DNA of 64,000 nucleotides from JAGVSR01 sp963825555 (GCA_963825555.1 CAWGTZ010000004.1:121233-185232); one strand, 5' to 3'; counted from the first letter of the stretch, positions 54,186 to 63,395 are shown. Translations and numbers: made by a program. The notes: generated by a model not told the origin, from the sequence alone.

Positions 54186-54935
54186 ATGGCAGGCAAAGGA
54201 AAGAGCGGCGGACGGCCTCCAGGCAAGGGCCCGGAGAAGAAAGTTCCGAAGGGTCCGGGTGGCGGACAGCGCATGATGCACGTGCGTGTGAAGACGGCGG
54301 CAAAGCGCACCACATCCTCGGCGCGGTGGCTGGAACGTCAGCTCAATGATCCCTACGTCGTCGCCGCCAAGCGGGAAGGCTATCGGTCGCGAGCGGCTTA
54401 CAAACTGATCGAGATCGACGACAAGTATCGAATCCTGAAGCCGGGCCAGCGCGTCGTCGATCTGGGTGCGGCGCCGGGCGGCTGGTCTCAGGTGGCGGCT
54501 GATCGCGTTAAGTCTATCAACGGGCGCGGGCAGGTGGTGGCGATCGACTATCTGGGCATGGAGCCTTTGGCCGGAGTTGAAATCGTTGAATTGGATTTCA
54601 CCGACGAGACGGCGGAAGAGAAGCTGAAGAGTTTTTTGCGCGATGGTGGTGCCGACGTGGTTCTTTCCGACATGGCTGCGCCGACGGTCGGGCACACCAA
54701 GACCGATCACCTGCGCATCATGGGCCTTGCGGAACAGGCGGCGCACTTTGCATGCGACGTGCTGGCACCGGGCGGCGCGTTTCTCTGCAAGGTCTTACAA
54801 GGGGGAACCGAGAAGGATCTGCTCGACCTCTTGAAGCGGTCGTTCAGTGTGGTGCGCCACGTGAAGCCGCCCGCGAGCCGCAGCGATTCTGCGGAACTGT
54901 ACGTTGTCGCGACGGGCTTCCGGGGCACGCAGTGA
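54186..54935 (+). CDS. rlmE: 23S rRNA (uridine-2'-O-)-methyltransferase RlmE (FtsJ)
   Basis: A 249-residue FtsJ-type RNA methyltransferase that modifies U2552 in helix 92 of 23S rRNA. The basic Lys/Gly/Pro N-terminus is typical of alphaproteobacteria. The catalytic K-D-K-E tetrad is visible: Lys in RSRAAYKLIEID, Asp in VVLSDMAAP, Lys in FLCKVLQGG and Glu in SDSAELYVVA. The SAM motif is VVDLGAAPGGWSQVA. It follows ppx/gppA by 8 bases and is probably co-transcribed. Confidence 0.95.
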   Translation: MAGKGKSGGRPPGKGPEKKVPKGPGGGQRMMHVRVKTAAKRTTSSARWLERQLNDPYVVAAKREGYRSRAAYKLIEIDDKYRILKPGQRVVDLGAAPGGWSQVAADRVKSINGRGQVVAIDYLGMEPLAGVEIVELDFTDETAEEKLKSFLRDGGADVVLSDMAAPTVGHTKTDHLRIMGLAEQAAHFACDVLAPGGAFLCKVLQGGTEKDLLDLLKRSFSVVRHVKPPASRSDSAELYVVATGFRGTQ

Positions 54936-55018
54936 CGGCACCCAAAAAGAAAACGACGACCGCGGGAGCGATCGCCGTTTGATGACCACTCGCTTATCAA
55001 GCGAGCCGATCGACGCTT

Positions 55019-55108
55019 TTAGATGACGTCGATCTCGGCCGGCAGGTACGAGGTAACCTCGAGGCCGACTTCCTGCTCGCGAACGGCGGGCTTGGTCCAG
55101 GTCTTCAT
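55019..55108 (-). CDS. pqqA: PqqA, precursor peptide of pyrroloquinoline quinone
   Basis: A 29-residue peptide, MKTWTKPAVREQEVGLEVTS followed by YLPAEIDVI. It carries the PqqA core E-V-T-S-Y: Glu 17 and Tyr 21 are the two residues cross-linked by PqqE to build PQQ. GGAGG lies 7 bases before the ATG at 55108. The sequence closely resembles Methylobacterium PqqA in the core (GMEVTSY). No pqqB, C, D, E or F lies in the window, so it is an orphan or extra copy; such genes can lie apart from the operon in methylotrophs. PQQ serves methanol and glucose dehydrogenases in the periplasm. A palindrome lies 25 bases upstream of the start. Confidence 0.9.
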   Translation of the reverse strand: MKTWTKPAVREQEVGLEVTSYLPAEIDVI

Positions 55109-55132
55109 AGCATTTCCTCCAGTTTCATTCTT

Positions 55133-55150
55133 GCTAAGCACGTGTTTAGC
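55133..55150. promoter_or_regulatory. near-perfect 18-bp palindrome upstream of pqqA
   Basis: GCTAAGCACGTGTTTAGC is an inverted repeat with one mismatched position (8 of 9 pairs) and a CACGTG core. It sits 25 bases before the pqqA start and 326 bases before guaB. It could be an operator for a dimeric regulator of pqqA, or a 5' leader hairpin. The rest of 55109-55475 holds no gene. Confidence 0.5.
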
Positions 55151-55475
55151 GCGGTTTTGATAGCCAGGAACCGGGCCAAGGTCCAATCGAATTTTCCTTC
55201 CATATGCATCAGGTCGACTGATATGTAACAGTATTTCGTAACCTCGAGGCTCGGGTGGCAGCGGGCGCGGTGTGCACGGCACAGCCGGGCAGGGTGTTTT
55301 TCGGCGCTGCTGTTTCGCGCCCGCTAACGCGGTACAGGTGATCTCAAGACGGGCCGGCCGCATATGCGCTCAGGGCCGCACTTCCCCTGTCAGGTTGCGG
55401 GTGATATAGCGCTTCCGACATGATTCCGGCCCAACGCAGCAGGCCATATGTCACCCTCGCGACAAGGAGATTCCC

Positions 55476-56972
55476 ATGGCGAAAAGCCCAATCGTCAACG
55501 ATTTGGCATTGGCGCTGACGTTCGACGACGTGCTGCTGGTCCCGGCCGCCTCCGAGGTCATGCCTGGACAGGTTAACGTCGCCTCGCGGGTGACAAAGTC
55601 GATCAAGGTCAACATCCCCATCATTTCCTCGGCAATGGACACGGTGACAGAGGGCCGTCTCGCCATCGCCATGGCCCAGGAGGGCGGCGTCGGCGTGCTG
55701 CACCGCAACCTGGAGCCGAAGGACCAGGCCGCGCATGTCACCCAGGTCAAGAAGTACGAGAGCGGCATCGTTCTTAACCCCGTCACCATCGCCCCCGGGG
55801 CAAAGCTTCAGGAAGCCCTGAAGCTCATGTCGGAGAACGCCATCTCCGGCATTCCGGTGGTGGAAAAGAAGAAGGAAAACGATAAGGGCAAACTCGTCGG
55901 CATCCTCACCAATCGCGACGTGCGCTTCGCAACCAACCTCGATACGCCCGTCTCCGAGTTGATGACCAAGGAGAAGCTCATCACGGTCAAGCGCTCCGTC
56001 AGCCAGGCGGACGCCCGTCGCCTCCTGCACCAACACCGCATCGAGAAGCTGATCGTGGTCGATGATGAATTTCAGTGCATCGGCCTGATCACGGTGAAGG
56101 ACATCGAGAAGGCCCAGAAGCACCCCAACGCATGCAAGGATGAAGAGGGCCGCCTGCGCGTTGCTGCCGCTACGACCGTCGGCGACGACGGGTTTGCGCG
56201 CACCGAAGCGCTGATCGCGGCCGGCTGCGATCTTATCGTCGTCGACACCGCGCACGGACATTCCAAGCGCGTCCTGGAGATGGTGGAGCGGATCAAGAAG
56301 CTGTCGAATGCAGTCCAGGTGGCGGCCGGAAACGTGGCGACCGCCGCGGCAACGCGCGCCCTGATCGATGCCGGCGCGGATGCCGTGAAGGTCGGTATCG
56401 GTCCCGGCTCGATCTGCACGACGCGCATTGTGGCCGGTGTTGGCGTGCCCCAGCTGACCGCCATCATGAACTGTGCGTCCGAGGCGAAGAAGCACGGTAT
56501 CCCGATCATTGCCGATGGCGGCATCCGCTTCTCCGGCGATATTGTGAAGGCGCTGGCGGCTGGTGCCGACTGCGTGATGATCGGCTCGCTGCTGGCGGGT
56601 ACCGACGAGGCGCCGGGCGAGACCTATCTCTACCAGGGCCGCACCTATAAGGCCTACCGTGGCATGGGTTCGGTGGGCGCCATGGCGCGCGGCTCGGCCG
56701 ACCGCTACTTCCAGCAGGAAGTGAAGGATACGCTGAAGCTCGTGCCTGAGGGTATCGAGGGTCAGGTCCCCTACAAGGGTCCGGTCGAAGGCGTTCTGCA
56801 CCAACTCGTCGGCGGTCTTCGGGCGGGCCTGGGCTATACTGGCGCCCGCACGCTGGAGGAATTGCGCGAGAAGGCGGAGTTCGTGCGCATCTCACCCGCG
56901 TCCATGCACGAGAGCCATGCACACGGGGTGCTCATCACGCGCGAAAGCCCCAACTATCCTGGCCGGATGTAA
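55476..56972 (+). CDS. guaB: inosine-5'-monophosphate dehydrogenase
   Basis: A 498-residue enzyme that oxidises IMP to XMP with NAD, the first GMP-specific step. The TIM barrel has the catalytic Cys in GPGSICTTRIVAGVG and the NAD-site SAMDTVTEGRLAIAMAQEGG. The CBS pair occupies about residues 95-205 (NAISGIPVVEKKK, LIVVDDEFQCIGLITVKDIEK). GMGSVGAMARGSADRYFQ is the flap. AAGGAG lies six bases before the ATG. guaA lies about 5 kb downstream on the same strand. The following MAPEG gene starts 24 bases after the stop. Confidence 0.97.
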   Translation: MAKSPIVNDLALALTFDDVLLVPAASEVMPGQVNVASRVTKSIKVNIPIISSAMDTVTEGRLAIAMAQEGGVGVLHRNLEPKDQAAHVTQVKKYESGIVLNPVTIAPGAKLQEALKLMSENAISGIPVVEKKKENDKGKLVGILTNRDVRFATNLDTPVSELMTKEKLITVKRSVSQADARRLLHQHRIEKLIVVDDEFQCIGLITVKDIEKAQKHPNACKDEEGRLRVAAATTVGDDGFARTEALIAAGCDLIVVDTAHGHSKRVLEMVERIKKLSNAVQVAAGNVATAAATRALIDAGADAVKVGIGPGSICTTRIVAGVGVPQLTAIMNCASEAKKHGIPIIADGGIRFSGDIVKALAAGADCVMIGSLLAGTDEAPGETYLYQGRTYKAYRGMGSVGAMARGSADRYFQQEVKDTLKLVPEGIEGQVPYKGPVEGVLHQLVGGLRAGLGYTGARTLEELREKAEFVRISPASMHESHAHGVLITRESPNYPGRM

Positions 56973-56996
56973 GGCCTGACCCTGGGGATCATCGAC

Positions 56997-57419
56997 ATGC
57001 CAGCGGACCTGAGCATTCTGAAGCCTGTCCTCGTACAGGCCGGGCTGACATTCGTTCTCCTGTTCTGGATGGGGAAGGAGCGGTTCGCCGCCGTTCGCGC
57101 GGGCAAGGTTACGCGCACGGACCCCGGCGTGCGTCCGGTGTGGACCGGACGGGCGGGCGTGGTCTCCAATGCGTTCCACAACCAGCTCGAAATGCCGATG
57201 CTGTTCTATGTGGGCGTGATCCTGGCGCTCATCTCGGGGGCAGTGGATCAAACCATGACAGCGCTGGCCTGGGGCTATGTGGCTGCCCGTGTAGTGCATG
57301 CCGCGATACACACGACCTACAACAAGATTCCGCACCGCTTTTTGATTTTTATCTTCAGCAATGTGGTGCTGCTCGCCATGTGGGTGAAGCTCGGTGCGCA
57401 TCTCTTCGCGGCGGGGTAG
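56997..57419 (+). CDS. MAPEG-family membrane protein
   Basis: A 140-residue protein with four hydrophobic helices and the MAPEG pattern (membrane-associated proteins in eicosanoid and glutathione metabolism). The key piece is VVSNAFHNQLEMPMLFYVGV, with AARVVHAAIHTTYNKIPHRF (R-x-x-H-x-x-x-H) in the third and fourth helices. Family members include glutathione transferases of hydrophobic substrates. Function here is unknown. It sits between guaB and the RsmB-like gene with gaps of 24 and 6 bases. Confidence 0.85.
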   Translation: MPADLSILKPVLVQAGLTFVLLFWMGKERFAAVRAGKVTRTDPGVRPVWTGRAGVVSNAFHNQLEMPMLFYVGVILALISGAVDQTMTALAWGYVAARVVHAAIHTTYNKIPHRFLIFIFSNVVLLAMWVKLGAHLFAAG

Positions 57420-57425
57420 GCGGAC

Positions 57426-58721
57426 ATGAAACCCGGCGCGCGCATCGCCGCTGCCATCGAAATCCTGGAGACGATCGTCAACCGGCATCAGCCGGTAGGG
57501 ATTGCACTGTCCGATTGGGGCAAGGCGCACCGGTTCGCAGGATCGGGCGACCGCAACGCCATCGGGGGGCTCGTCTACGACGCCCTGCGCCGCCGCTCCT
57601 CCATCGCCTGGGTCATGGGCGCCGACACGCCAAGGGCGCTTGCCATCGGGGCTGCCCCCGCCGCGTTCCGCATGGAGCCGGAGGCGGTGGCCGACCAGTG
57701 CGACGGGACCAGCCATTCACCTGAGCCTTTGTCGCCGGAGGAACGCGCCGGGCTGACACGGCCGCTCGACGATGCCCCCGATCACATCCAGGCCGACGTC
57801 CCCGAATGGCTCTGGCCGAGCTTTACCGCCGCCTTCGGTGAGAGAGCCGTGGAGGAGGGCCGCCGGCTGGCCGAGCGGGCACCGGCAGACCTACGGGTCA
57901 ATCTGCTGAAGGCTACGCCGGAGAAGGTCCTCAAGGCATTGGCCGAGTTCGGCGCGGTTCCGACCGCGCATTCGCCCATCGGTGTGCGTGTTCCCGCGCC
58001 CGCCGGCACGGCGCGCACCCCGAACCTGGAAGCGGAGGCTGCGTTTCAGGCGGGCTGGTGTGAGATCCAGGACGAGGGCTCGCAACTCGCAGCCCTCTTG
58101 GCAGGAGCCGGTCCCCGTATGCAGGTGCTCGATTTGTGCGCAGGCGCGGGCGGCAAGACGCTGGCCCTGGCAGCCGGCATGCAGAACACCGGGCAGATCT
58201 ACGCCTATGACGAGGATCGCAACCGGCTGAAGCCGATCTTCGAGCGGGTGAAGCGGGCCGGTGTGCGCAACGTCCAGATCCTGAAGGGAGGCGACCGGGC
58301 TGCTTTGGCTGCACTGGGCGCCAAGTTCGATCTCGTCCTGGTCGATGCTCCCTGCACCGGCACAGGTGTGTGGCGCCGCCGGCCGGAAAGCAAATGGAAG
58401 GTCAAGCCGCGCAACGTCGAGGAGCGTCAGGCCGAACAGCTTGACGTGCTCAAGACGGCGCGGGGGCTTGTGAAACCCGGCGGCCGGCTCGTGTATGTCA
58501 CCTGCTCGGTACTGCCCCAGGAGAACATTGACACGATTGAGAAATTTCTGTCGGAATTTCAGGACTTCTCGCTGGTGCCCTACGGCGAGGTTTGGCGTAG
58601 GCAGCTCGGCAGCGAGCCCCCGCCTTCGGCCGACGGGCGGGGTGACACCCTGCAGCTGACCCCTGCCTCCCACGGCACCGACGGCTTCTTCATTGCCGTC
58701 CTGGACCGGCAGAAGAGCTGA
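57426..58721 (+). CDS. RsmB/NOP-family RNA m5C methyltransferase
   Basis: A 431-residue enzyme with a helical NusB-like N-terminus and a Rossmann core. SAM binds at LDLCAGAGGKTLALAAGMQN. Motif IV is LVDAPCTGTGVWRRRPESKW and motif VI, with the nucleophilic Cys, is VYVTCSVLPQENIDT. It forms 5-methylcytosine in rRNA (likely 16S C967 position or a related site; exact target not decidable). It starts 6 bases after the MAPEG stop. Confidence 0.92.
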   Translation: MKPGARIAAAIEILETIVNRHQPVGIALSDWGKAHRFAGSGDRNAIGGLVYDALRRRSSIAWVMGADTPRALAIGAAPAAFRMEPEAVADQCDGTSHSPEPLSPEERAGLTRPLDDAPDHIQADVPEWLWPSFTAAFGERAVEEGRRLAERAPADLRVNLLKATPEKVLKALAEFGAVPTAHSPIGVRVPAPAGTARTPNLEAEAAFQAGWCEIQDEGSQLAALLAGAGPRMQVLDLCAGAGGKTLALAAGMQNTGQIYAYDEDRNRLKPIFERVKRAGVRNVQILKGGDRAALAALGAKFDLVLVDAPCTGTGVWRRRPESKWKVKPRNVEERQAEQLDVLKTARGLVKPGGRLVYVTCSVLPQENIDTIEKFLSEFQDFSLVPYGEVWRRQLGSEPPPSADGRGDTLQLTPASHGTDGFFIAVLDRQKS

Positions 58722-59106
58722 ACGGTGTGAGCCGAACACATCCCCTGAATTAATTTCGGACACATCTTGCAAAGCCGCAAGGGTGCGATAGCTATTCCCC
58801 TCGGGCCGTGCGTGAGCGCGCGCCCCGCACCGGGGGAAGACCCACACAGTCCCTACTTCGGCAAGCGACGTCACCACGCTTCGTTTTCGTTGCAGTCACG
58901 ACTCCCTGGCCAGCTTCCGCCGCACCAGAGAGACGTTGGAGACGCTCGTCGAACATGGCCACCGTGCCACGGAGTTTTGACGGACCACGCCTCGCCGCGC
59001 CCGCGGCGAGGTACACGACTTTTTCTTCTCAAATCAAACTAGAGTTCCGGCCTACAGCGGGCACGTCTGACGTGCGCTGCGGGCCTGCCGCATGCGAGGC
59101 TCGTTT
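58722..59106. other. intergenic region, nothing recognised
   Basis: About 385 bases between the RsmB-like gene and the SET-domain gene. The first 60 bases are AT-rich (possible promoter), and short frames here lack ribosome-binding sites. No strong terminator was identified. Confidence 0.4.
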
Positions 59107-59688
59107 ATGCAGAGTGGTACGCACTCGTTTCTCTCGCCGAAATGTGAGGTTCGGACCGCCGGCGACCGGGGCGGCCACACGGTGGTTGCGACGAAGCCCA
59201 TCCAGAAGGGCGAGTTGATCGTCGTCTGGAGCGGCATGCTCGTCGACGGTGCCGGGCTCGCCGAATTGCCCGCGCATGTGAAGCGCCATTCGCTTCAGGT
59301 CGAGGAGAATCACTATCTGGTCTCGCTGACCGATTGCGAGCCGCCGGACTACGTCAATCACAGCTGCGCGCCCAATGCCGGACTATCCGGCCAGATCGCA
59401 CTCGTGGCGCTGCGCGAGATCCGCCCCGGGGAGGAAATCACCTACGATTACGCCACCAGCGACGGCTCCGCCTACGACGAGTTCGACTGCTGCTGCGGAG
59501 CGCACCAGTGCCGCGGACGTGTCAGTGGTGAGGACTGGCAGCGGCCGGAGTTGTGGCTGCGCTATCAGGGCTACTTCTCGCCCTATCTGCAGCGACGCAT
59601 CACGAAGTTGAAGCGCCGCCTTGCCGCGAAATCCTCGACGGGCGTTCTCAGTCGCCTGCCGGGCAGCGGCCGTCTGCGCGCGGGCTAA
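59107..59688 (+). CDS. SET-domain protein (lysine methyltransferase-like) with post-SET Cys motif
   Basis: A 193-residue protein with a SET domain. It has the N-terminal CEVRTAGDRGGHTVVATKPIQKGELI, the pseudoknot halves VNHSCAPNAGL (84-92) and GEEITYDYATSD (108-119), and a post-SET Cys cluster DCCCGAHQCRG (127-137) that could bind zinc. The SAM and active-site residues (N-H-S-C, Y-D-Y) are intact, so it may methylate lysine in a protein. The start at 59107 has GAGG about 9 bases upstream. The next gene, a second SET protein, is convergent, 12 bases from its stop. Confidence 0.87.
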   Translation: MQSGTHSFLSPKCEVRTAGDRGGHTVVATKPIQKGELIVVWSGMLVDGAGLAELPAHVKRHSLQVEENHYLVSLTDCEPPDYVNHSCAPNAGLSGQIALVALREIRPGEEITYDYATSDGSAYDEFDCCCGAHQCRGRVSGEDWQRPELWLRYQGYFSPYLQRRITKLKRRLAAKSSTGVLSRLPGSGRLRAG

Positions 59689-59700
59689 CGGACTGTCCTG

Positions 59701-60099
59701 TCAGTCCGCTGTCCAGAGCTTCTGGTGGTGGCTGGCATCGAATACACGATAATCGCACGTGAGTTCCTCGCCCGCGGCGATATCGCGGGTCGCCACATCA
59801 TATCCCTCGATCGCACCTGCCTCGTGGACTCCCGAGGTGTTGGGATGATCGGCGTGGTTCATGAAGCGGGCGTTGTCGAGGCAGTAGACGTAGAGTCCGC
59901 TTTCGGGGTGCAGGTAGGTATACGTCTCAACTGTCTCGCGCGCGATGAGTGGCAGGCATGCGATTTGTTCCTTGGTGAAAAGCTGGTCGAAGCCCGGCAT
60001 AAAGCGCCATGTGACCGTGCCGGCCGGGATCGGCGCAAGGGCGAAAAGACCAATTCCCTCGATGGCGCTCTGCCCCAAGCGCGTTTTGACGAGCAGCAT
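59701..60099 (-). CDS. SET-domain protein, short form without post-SET
   Basis: A 132-residue SET-domain protein. The N-terminal VKTRLGQSAIEGIGLFALAPIPAGTVTW has the fold opening, NARFMNHADHPNT (77-88) replaces NHSCxPN with N-H-A-D, and AGEELTCDYRVFD (109-121) provides the catalytic Tyr. There is no post-SET Cys cluster. It may act on a different substrate from its convergent neighbour. The start at 60099 is the first ATG. The next gene diverges from it (107 bases). Confidence 0.85.
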   Translation of the reverse strand: MLLVKTRLGQSAIEGIGLFALAPIPAGTVTWRFMPGFDQLFTKEQIACLPLIARETVETYTYLHPESGLYVYCLDNARFMNHADHPNTSGVHEAGAIEGYDVATRDIAAGEELTCDYRVFDASHHQKLWTAD

Positions 60100-60205
60100 T
60101 TCAGCCTCGCTCTAGCTATATGGAAGTTCAGACGTCGTGCACTTCGTCCATGCACCGAAGCTGGCGTGTGGACAAGATGAATGTTGGAATTCGAGAGGGA
60201 ACGGC

Positions 60206-61138
60206 ATGAGTGGAGCGGTGGCGCGGGACCGCCAAATGTTAAACCTCGCCGATGGGCGGCGCGTGGGATTTGCCGAATACGGCGATCCGGAGGGGTTGCC
60301 CGTCCTGGCGCTGCATGGCGCACCGGCTTCACGTCTCATGTACGCCGCTGCGGATCAGTCCGCACGGCAGAGGCATCTGCGGATCATCGCACCGGATCGG
60401 CCCGGGTATGGCTTGACGCCGCCCGACACGTCTGCGTCGCTCGCCAGCCGGACGTCATGGCTCAACGCCGTTGCCGATGCTCTGAACCTGGAGCGTTTTG
60501 CGATCCTGGCGATCTCGGGAGGCGGTCCCTATGCGGTGGCGCTTGCCGCACGGCTGAAGGAACGCATTTGCGCTCTGGCGCTCGTCTCCCCCATGGGCCC
60601 GGTGGCGGATTACATTGCAAGCCCCGAAGGCAAGGAGCATCCGATCAAGTTCCTGCAGGATCGCTTCTTCCTGCATCTGCCATTTCGAACCTGGCTGACG
60701 CACCCTTTAGGAGACCTCAGTGCCTGGGCCTTCCGCAAAGGTCCGGACATGCTCGCCGGTCTCGCGCCGAAACTCGCTTCCACGCCGGACGCGAAAATTC
60801 TCTCCAGGCCTGATATCAATCGCTATTTACGCGACATGACACTGGAGGCCTTCCGGCAGGGTGGCAGCGGTGGCACGAGTGACCTGGAGATCTATGCGCG
60901 CCGTTGGGGCGTTCGTTATGAAGATGTCACCGCCCCGGCGGTGATATGGCAGGGCACGGCGGATGCGATCGTGCCGCCAGCCGCCTCCGAATGGCTCGCC
61001 GGACGCCTGCCCCGCTGCACGTTTCACAGCCTGGATGGCGCGGGGCATTTCTGGATCTTCGAACACGTGGACGGCGTTTTGAGTGAACTGTGCAACTTGA
61101 TGGCATCCGGCGATACGGGCGCAGGCCCCGTCCCTTGA
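60206..61138 (+). CDS. alpha/beta-hydrolase
   Basis: A 310-residue alpha/beta-hydrolase. Recognisable parts are the opening GRRVGFAEYGDPEGLPVLALHGAPASRL (HG oxyanion region) and APDRPGYGLTPPDTS. The nucleophile elbow is ILAISGGGPYA (Ser in A-x-S-x-G, a variant elbow), the acid lies in IWQGTADAIVPP and the base in SLDGAGHFWIFE. GAGAGGGAAC is close before the ATG at 60206. The substrate is unknown. It precedes the TspO gene by 66 bases on the same strand. Confidence 0.87.
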   Translation: MSGAVARDRQMLNLADGRRVGFAEYGDPEGLPVLALHGAPASRLMYAAADQSARQRHLRIIAPDRPGYGLTPPDTSASLASRTSWLNAVADALNLERFAILAISGGGPYAVALAARLKERICALALVSPMGPVADYIASPEGKEHPIKFLQDRFFLHLPFRTWLTHPLGDLSAWAFRKGPDMLAGLAPKLASTPDAKILSRPDINRYLRDMTLEAFRQGGSGGTSDLEIYARRWGVRYEDVTAPAVIWQGTADAIVPPAASEWLAGRLPRCTFHSLDGAGHFWIFEHVDGVLSELCNLMASGDTGAGPVP

Positions 61139-61204
61139 TCCGGGATGCATCCGATCGCATCTCTTGTACGTATACATTTCAAATCAACAAAACTGGATCG
61201 CGTC

Positions 61205-61663
61205 ATGAGCAGCTACATTCCGCTGGCAGTGTTTTTCGGTCTCGTGATCGCCGCGGCCTCCACGGGCGCGATCTTCCAACCGGGCCCCTGGTACAAGAAC
61301 CTGAACAAGCCATCCTGGACCCCGCCAGACTGGCTCTTTCCGGTCGCCTGGACGGTGCTTTACGCCATGATCGCAATTGCCGGCTGGCAGGTGTGGAAGG
61401 AGGAGGGCATCGGGGTCGTGACGATCATCTGGGGGCTCGGGTTGGCGCTCAACATGGCCTGGTCGTGGATCATGTTCGGTGAGAAGAAGATCGGGCTGGC
61501 GCTGGCCGATCTTGTGCTGCTCTGGCTGTCCATCGTGGCCTTCATGGTGCTGGCCTGGCCGCTGAACTCCACAGCTACGTTGCTGTTCGTGCCCTACTTC
61601 TTCTGGGTGAGTTTTGCGGGCGTTCTCAATCTGGCCGTCTTGCGGCTGAACCCCGGGTCTTGA
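61205..61663 (+). CDS. TspO/MBR-family membrane protein
   Basis: A 152-residue protein with five hydrophobic helices. The TspO signature PGPWYKNLNKPSWTPPDWLFP is followed by VAWTVLYAMIAIAGW and NMAWSWIMFGEKKIGLALAD. TspO binds porphyrins and sterol-like ligands and regulates tetrapyrrole metabolism in alphaproteobacteria. The start at 61205 (MSSYIPL) gives the family length. The gene is followed by guaA on the same strand after 168 bases. Confidence 0.92.
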   Translation: MSSYIPLAVFFGLVIAAASTGAIFQPGPWYKNLNKPSWTPPDWLFPVAWTVLYAMIAIAGWQVWKEEGIGVVTIIWGLGLALNMAWSWIMFGEKKIGLALADLVLLWLSIVAFMVLAWPLNSTATLLFVPYFFWVSFAGVLNLAVLRLNPGS

Positions 61664-61831
61664 GACGCCAGGGTTCCGGCGGCGCCCAGCGGGCACCAGG
61701 GACGACGATTGGTCCGGGCATAGACAGGCGCTGCGGGCGCTCTCCGGCTTGACGGTGCAACGGCCCGGTGGTCTACCCCGGAGCATGGTGGCGCGGTTCC
61801 ATGGCGCGCCCCGGCCCAAAAGTGGAGCTCC

Positions 61832-63379
61832 ATGACCGATAGCGTCCTCATCATTGATTTCGGAAGCCAGGTAACGCAGCTCATCGCGCGGCGCGTGCGT
61901 GAATCCGGGGTTTACTGCGAGATTCACCCCTTTCAGAGCGCGGAGGCGGCCTTCGCCCGTCTGACGCCCAGGGCCGTGATCCTGTCAGGCGGCCCTGCCT
62001 CGGTGACGGAGGCCAGCAGCCCGCGCGCGCCCCAGGCTGTCTTCGAGAGCGGCATTCCCGTACTCGGCATCTGCTATGGACAGCAGACCATGGCCGAGCA
62101 GTTGGGCGGCAAGGTGGAAAGCGGCCATCACCGCGAGTTCGGCCGCGCCATGCTCGAAGTGCGCGAACCATCGCCGCTCTTCGAGGGCGTGTGGGGGAAG
62201 GGTGAGCGGCATCAGGTCTGGATGAGCCACGGCGACCGTGTCACGCGACTGCCGGACGGCTTCAAGGTGATTGCCACCAGCGAGAACGCGCCCTATGCGG
62301 CCGTTGCGGACGAGAGGCGGCACTTCTATGCCGTGCAGTTCCACCCAGAAGTCGTGCACACGCCCGATGGCGCACGGCTCATTGCCAACTTCGTGCACAA
62401 GATAGCCGGGCTGAAGTCCGACTGGACCATGGCCGCTTACCGGCGCGAGATGATTTCCAAGATCCAGGCCCAGGTCAGCAAGGGTCGCGTCATTTGCGGG
62501 CTTTCCGGCGGCGTCGACAGCGCGGTGGCCGCTGTCCTCATTCATGAGGCGATCGGCGATCAGCTGACGTGCGTCTTCGTCGATCATGGCCTGATGCGAC
62601 AGGCCGAAGCCGAGCAGGTCGTGGACCTTTTCCGCGGGCACTACAACATCCCACTCGTGCACGTGGATGCATCCGAACAGTTCCTTGGCGAACTTAGCGG
62701 CGTGGCTGATCCGGAAACCAAGCGCAAGACGATTGGGCGTCTCTTCATCGACGTCTTCGAGGCGGAGGCGAAGAAGATCGGCGGGGCGGAGTTCCTGGCG
62801 CAGGGCACGCTCTATCCGGACGTGATCGAGAGCGTGTCGTTCACCGGTGGTCCCTCGGTCACGATCAAGTCACACCACAACGTGGGTGGGTTGCCCGAGC
62901 GCATGCATATGAAGCTCGTGGAGCCGCTGCGCGAACTCTTCAAGGACGAGGTCCGTGCGCTGGGCCGCGAACTCGGGCTCCCGGAAGCCTTTGTCGGACG
63001 GCATCCTTTCCCGGGCCCGGGCCTGGCTATCCGCATTCCCGGCGAGATCACGCGCGAGAAGCTGGATATTCTGCGCAAGGCGGATGCGATCTATCTCGAC
63101 GAGATCCGTTCCGCCGGGCTCTACGACGCGATCTGGCAGGCCTTTGCAGTGCTTCTTCCCGTGCGCACAGTCGGCGTGATGGGCGACGGGCGCACCTACG
63201 ATCACGTGCTGGGCTTGCGCGCCGTGACGTCGGTTGACGGCATGACCGCTGATTTCTTTCCCTTCGACATGGGGTTCCTGGGCCGTGTCGCCACCCGCAT
63301 CATCAACGAGGTACGCGGCGTCAACCGCGTCGTTTACGACGTAACGTCAAAGCCTCCGGGCACCATCGAGTGGGAATAA
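61832..63379 (+). CDS. guaA: GMP synthase (glutamine-hydrolysing)
   Basis: A 515-residue GMP synthase that aminates XMP. The glutaminase domain has VLGICYGQQTMAE (catalytic Cys) and VQFHPEVVHT (His/Glu). The ATP-pyrophosphatase domain has ICGLSGGVDSAVAAVLIH (PP-loop), and the C-terminal dimer domain has ETKRKTIGRLFIDVFE, KSHHNVGGLPERMHM and HPFPGPGLAIRI. The length matches the bacterial norm. It acts after GuaB, encoded about 5 kb upstream. Confidence 0.97.
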   Translation: MTDSVLIIDFGSQVTQLIARRVRESGVYCEIHPFQSAEAAFARLTPRAVILSGGPASVTEASSPRAPQAVFESGIPVLGICYGQQTMAEQLGGKVESGHHREFGRAMLEVREPSPLFEGVWGKGERHQVWMSHGDRVTRLPDGFKVIATSENAPYAAVADERRHFYAVQFHPEVVHTPDGARLIANFVHKIAGLKSDWTMAAYRREMISKIQAQVSKGRVICGLSGGVDSAVAAVLIHEAIGDQLTCVFVDHGLMRQAEAEQVVDLFRGHYNIPLVHVDASEQFLGELSGVADPETKRKTIGRLFIDVFEAEAKKIGGAEFLAQGTLYPDVIESVSFTGGPSVTIKSHHNVGGLPERMHMKLVEPLRELFKDEVRALGRELGLPEAFVGRHPFPGPGLAIRIPGEITREKLDILRKADAIYLDEIRSAGLYDAIWQAFAVLLPVRTVGVMGDGRTYDHVLGLRAVTSVDGMTADFFPFDMGFLGRVATRIINEVRGVNRVVYDVTSKPPGTIEWE

Positions 63380-63395
63380 GAACGCTCCTGGCCTA

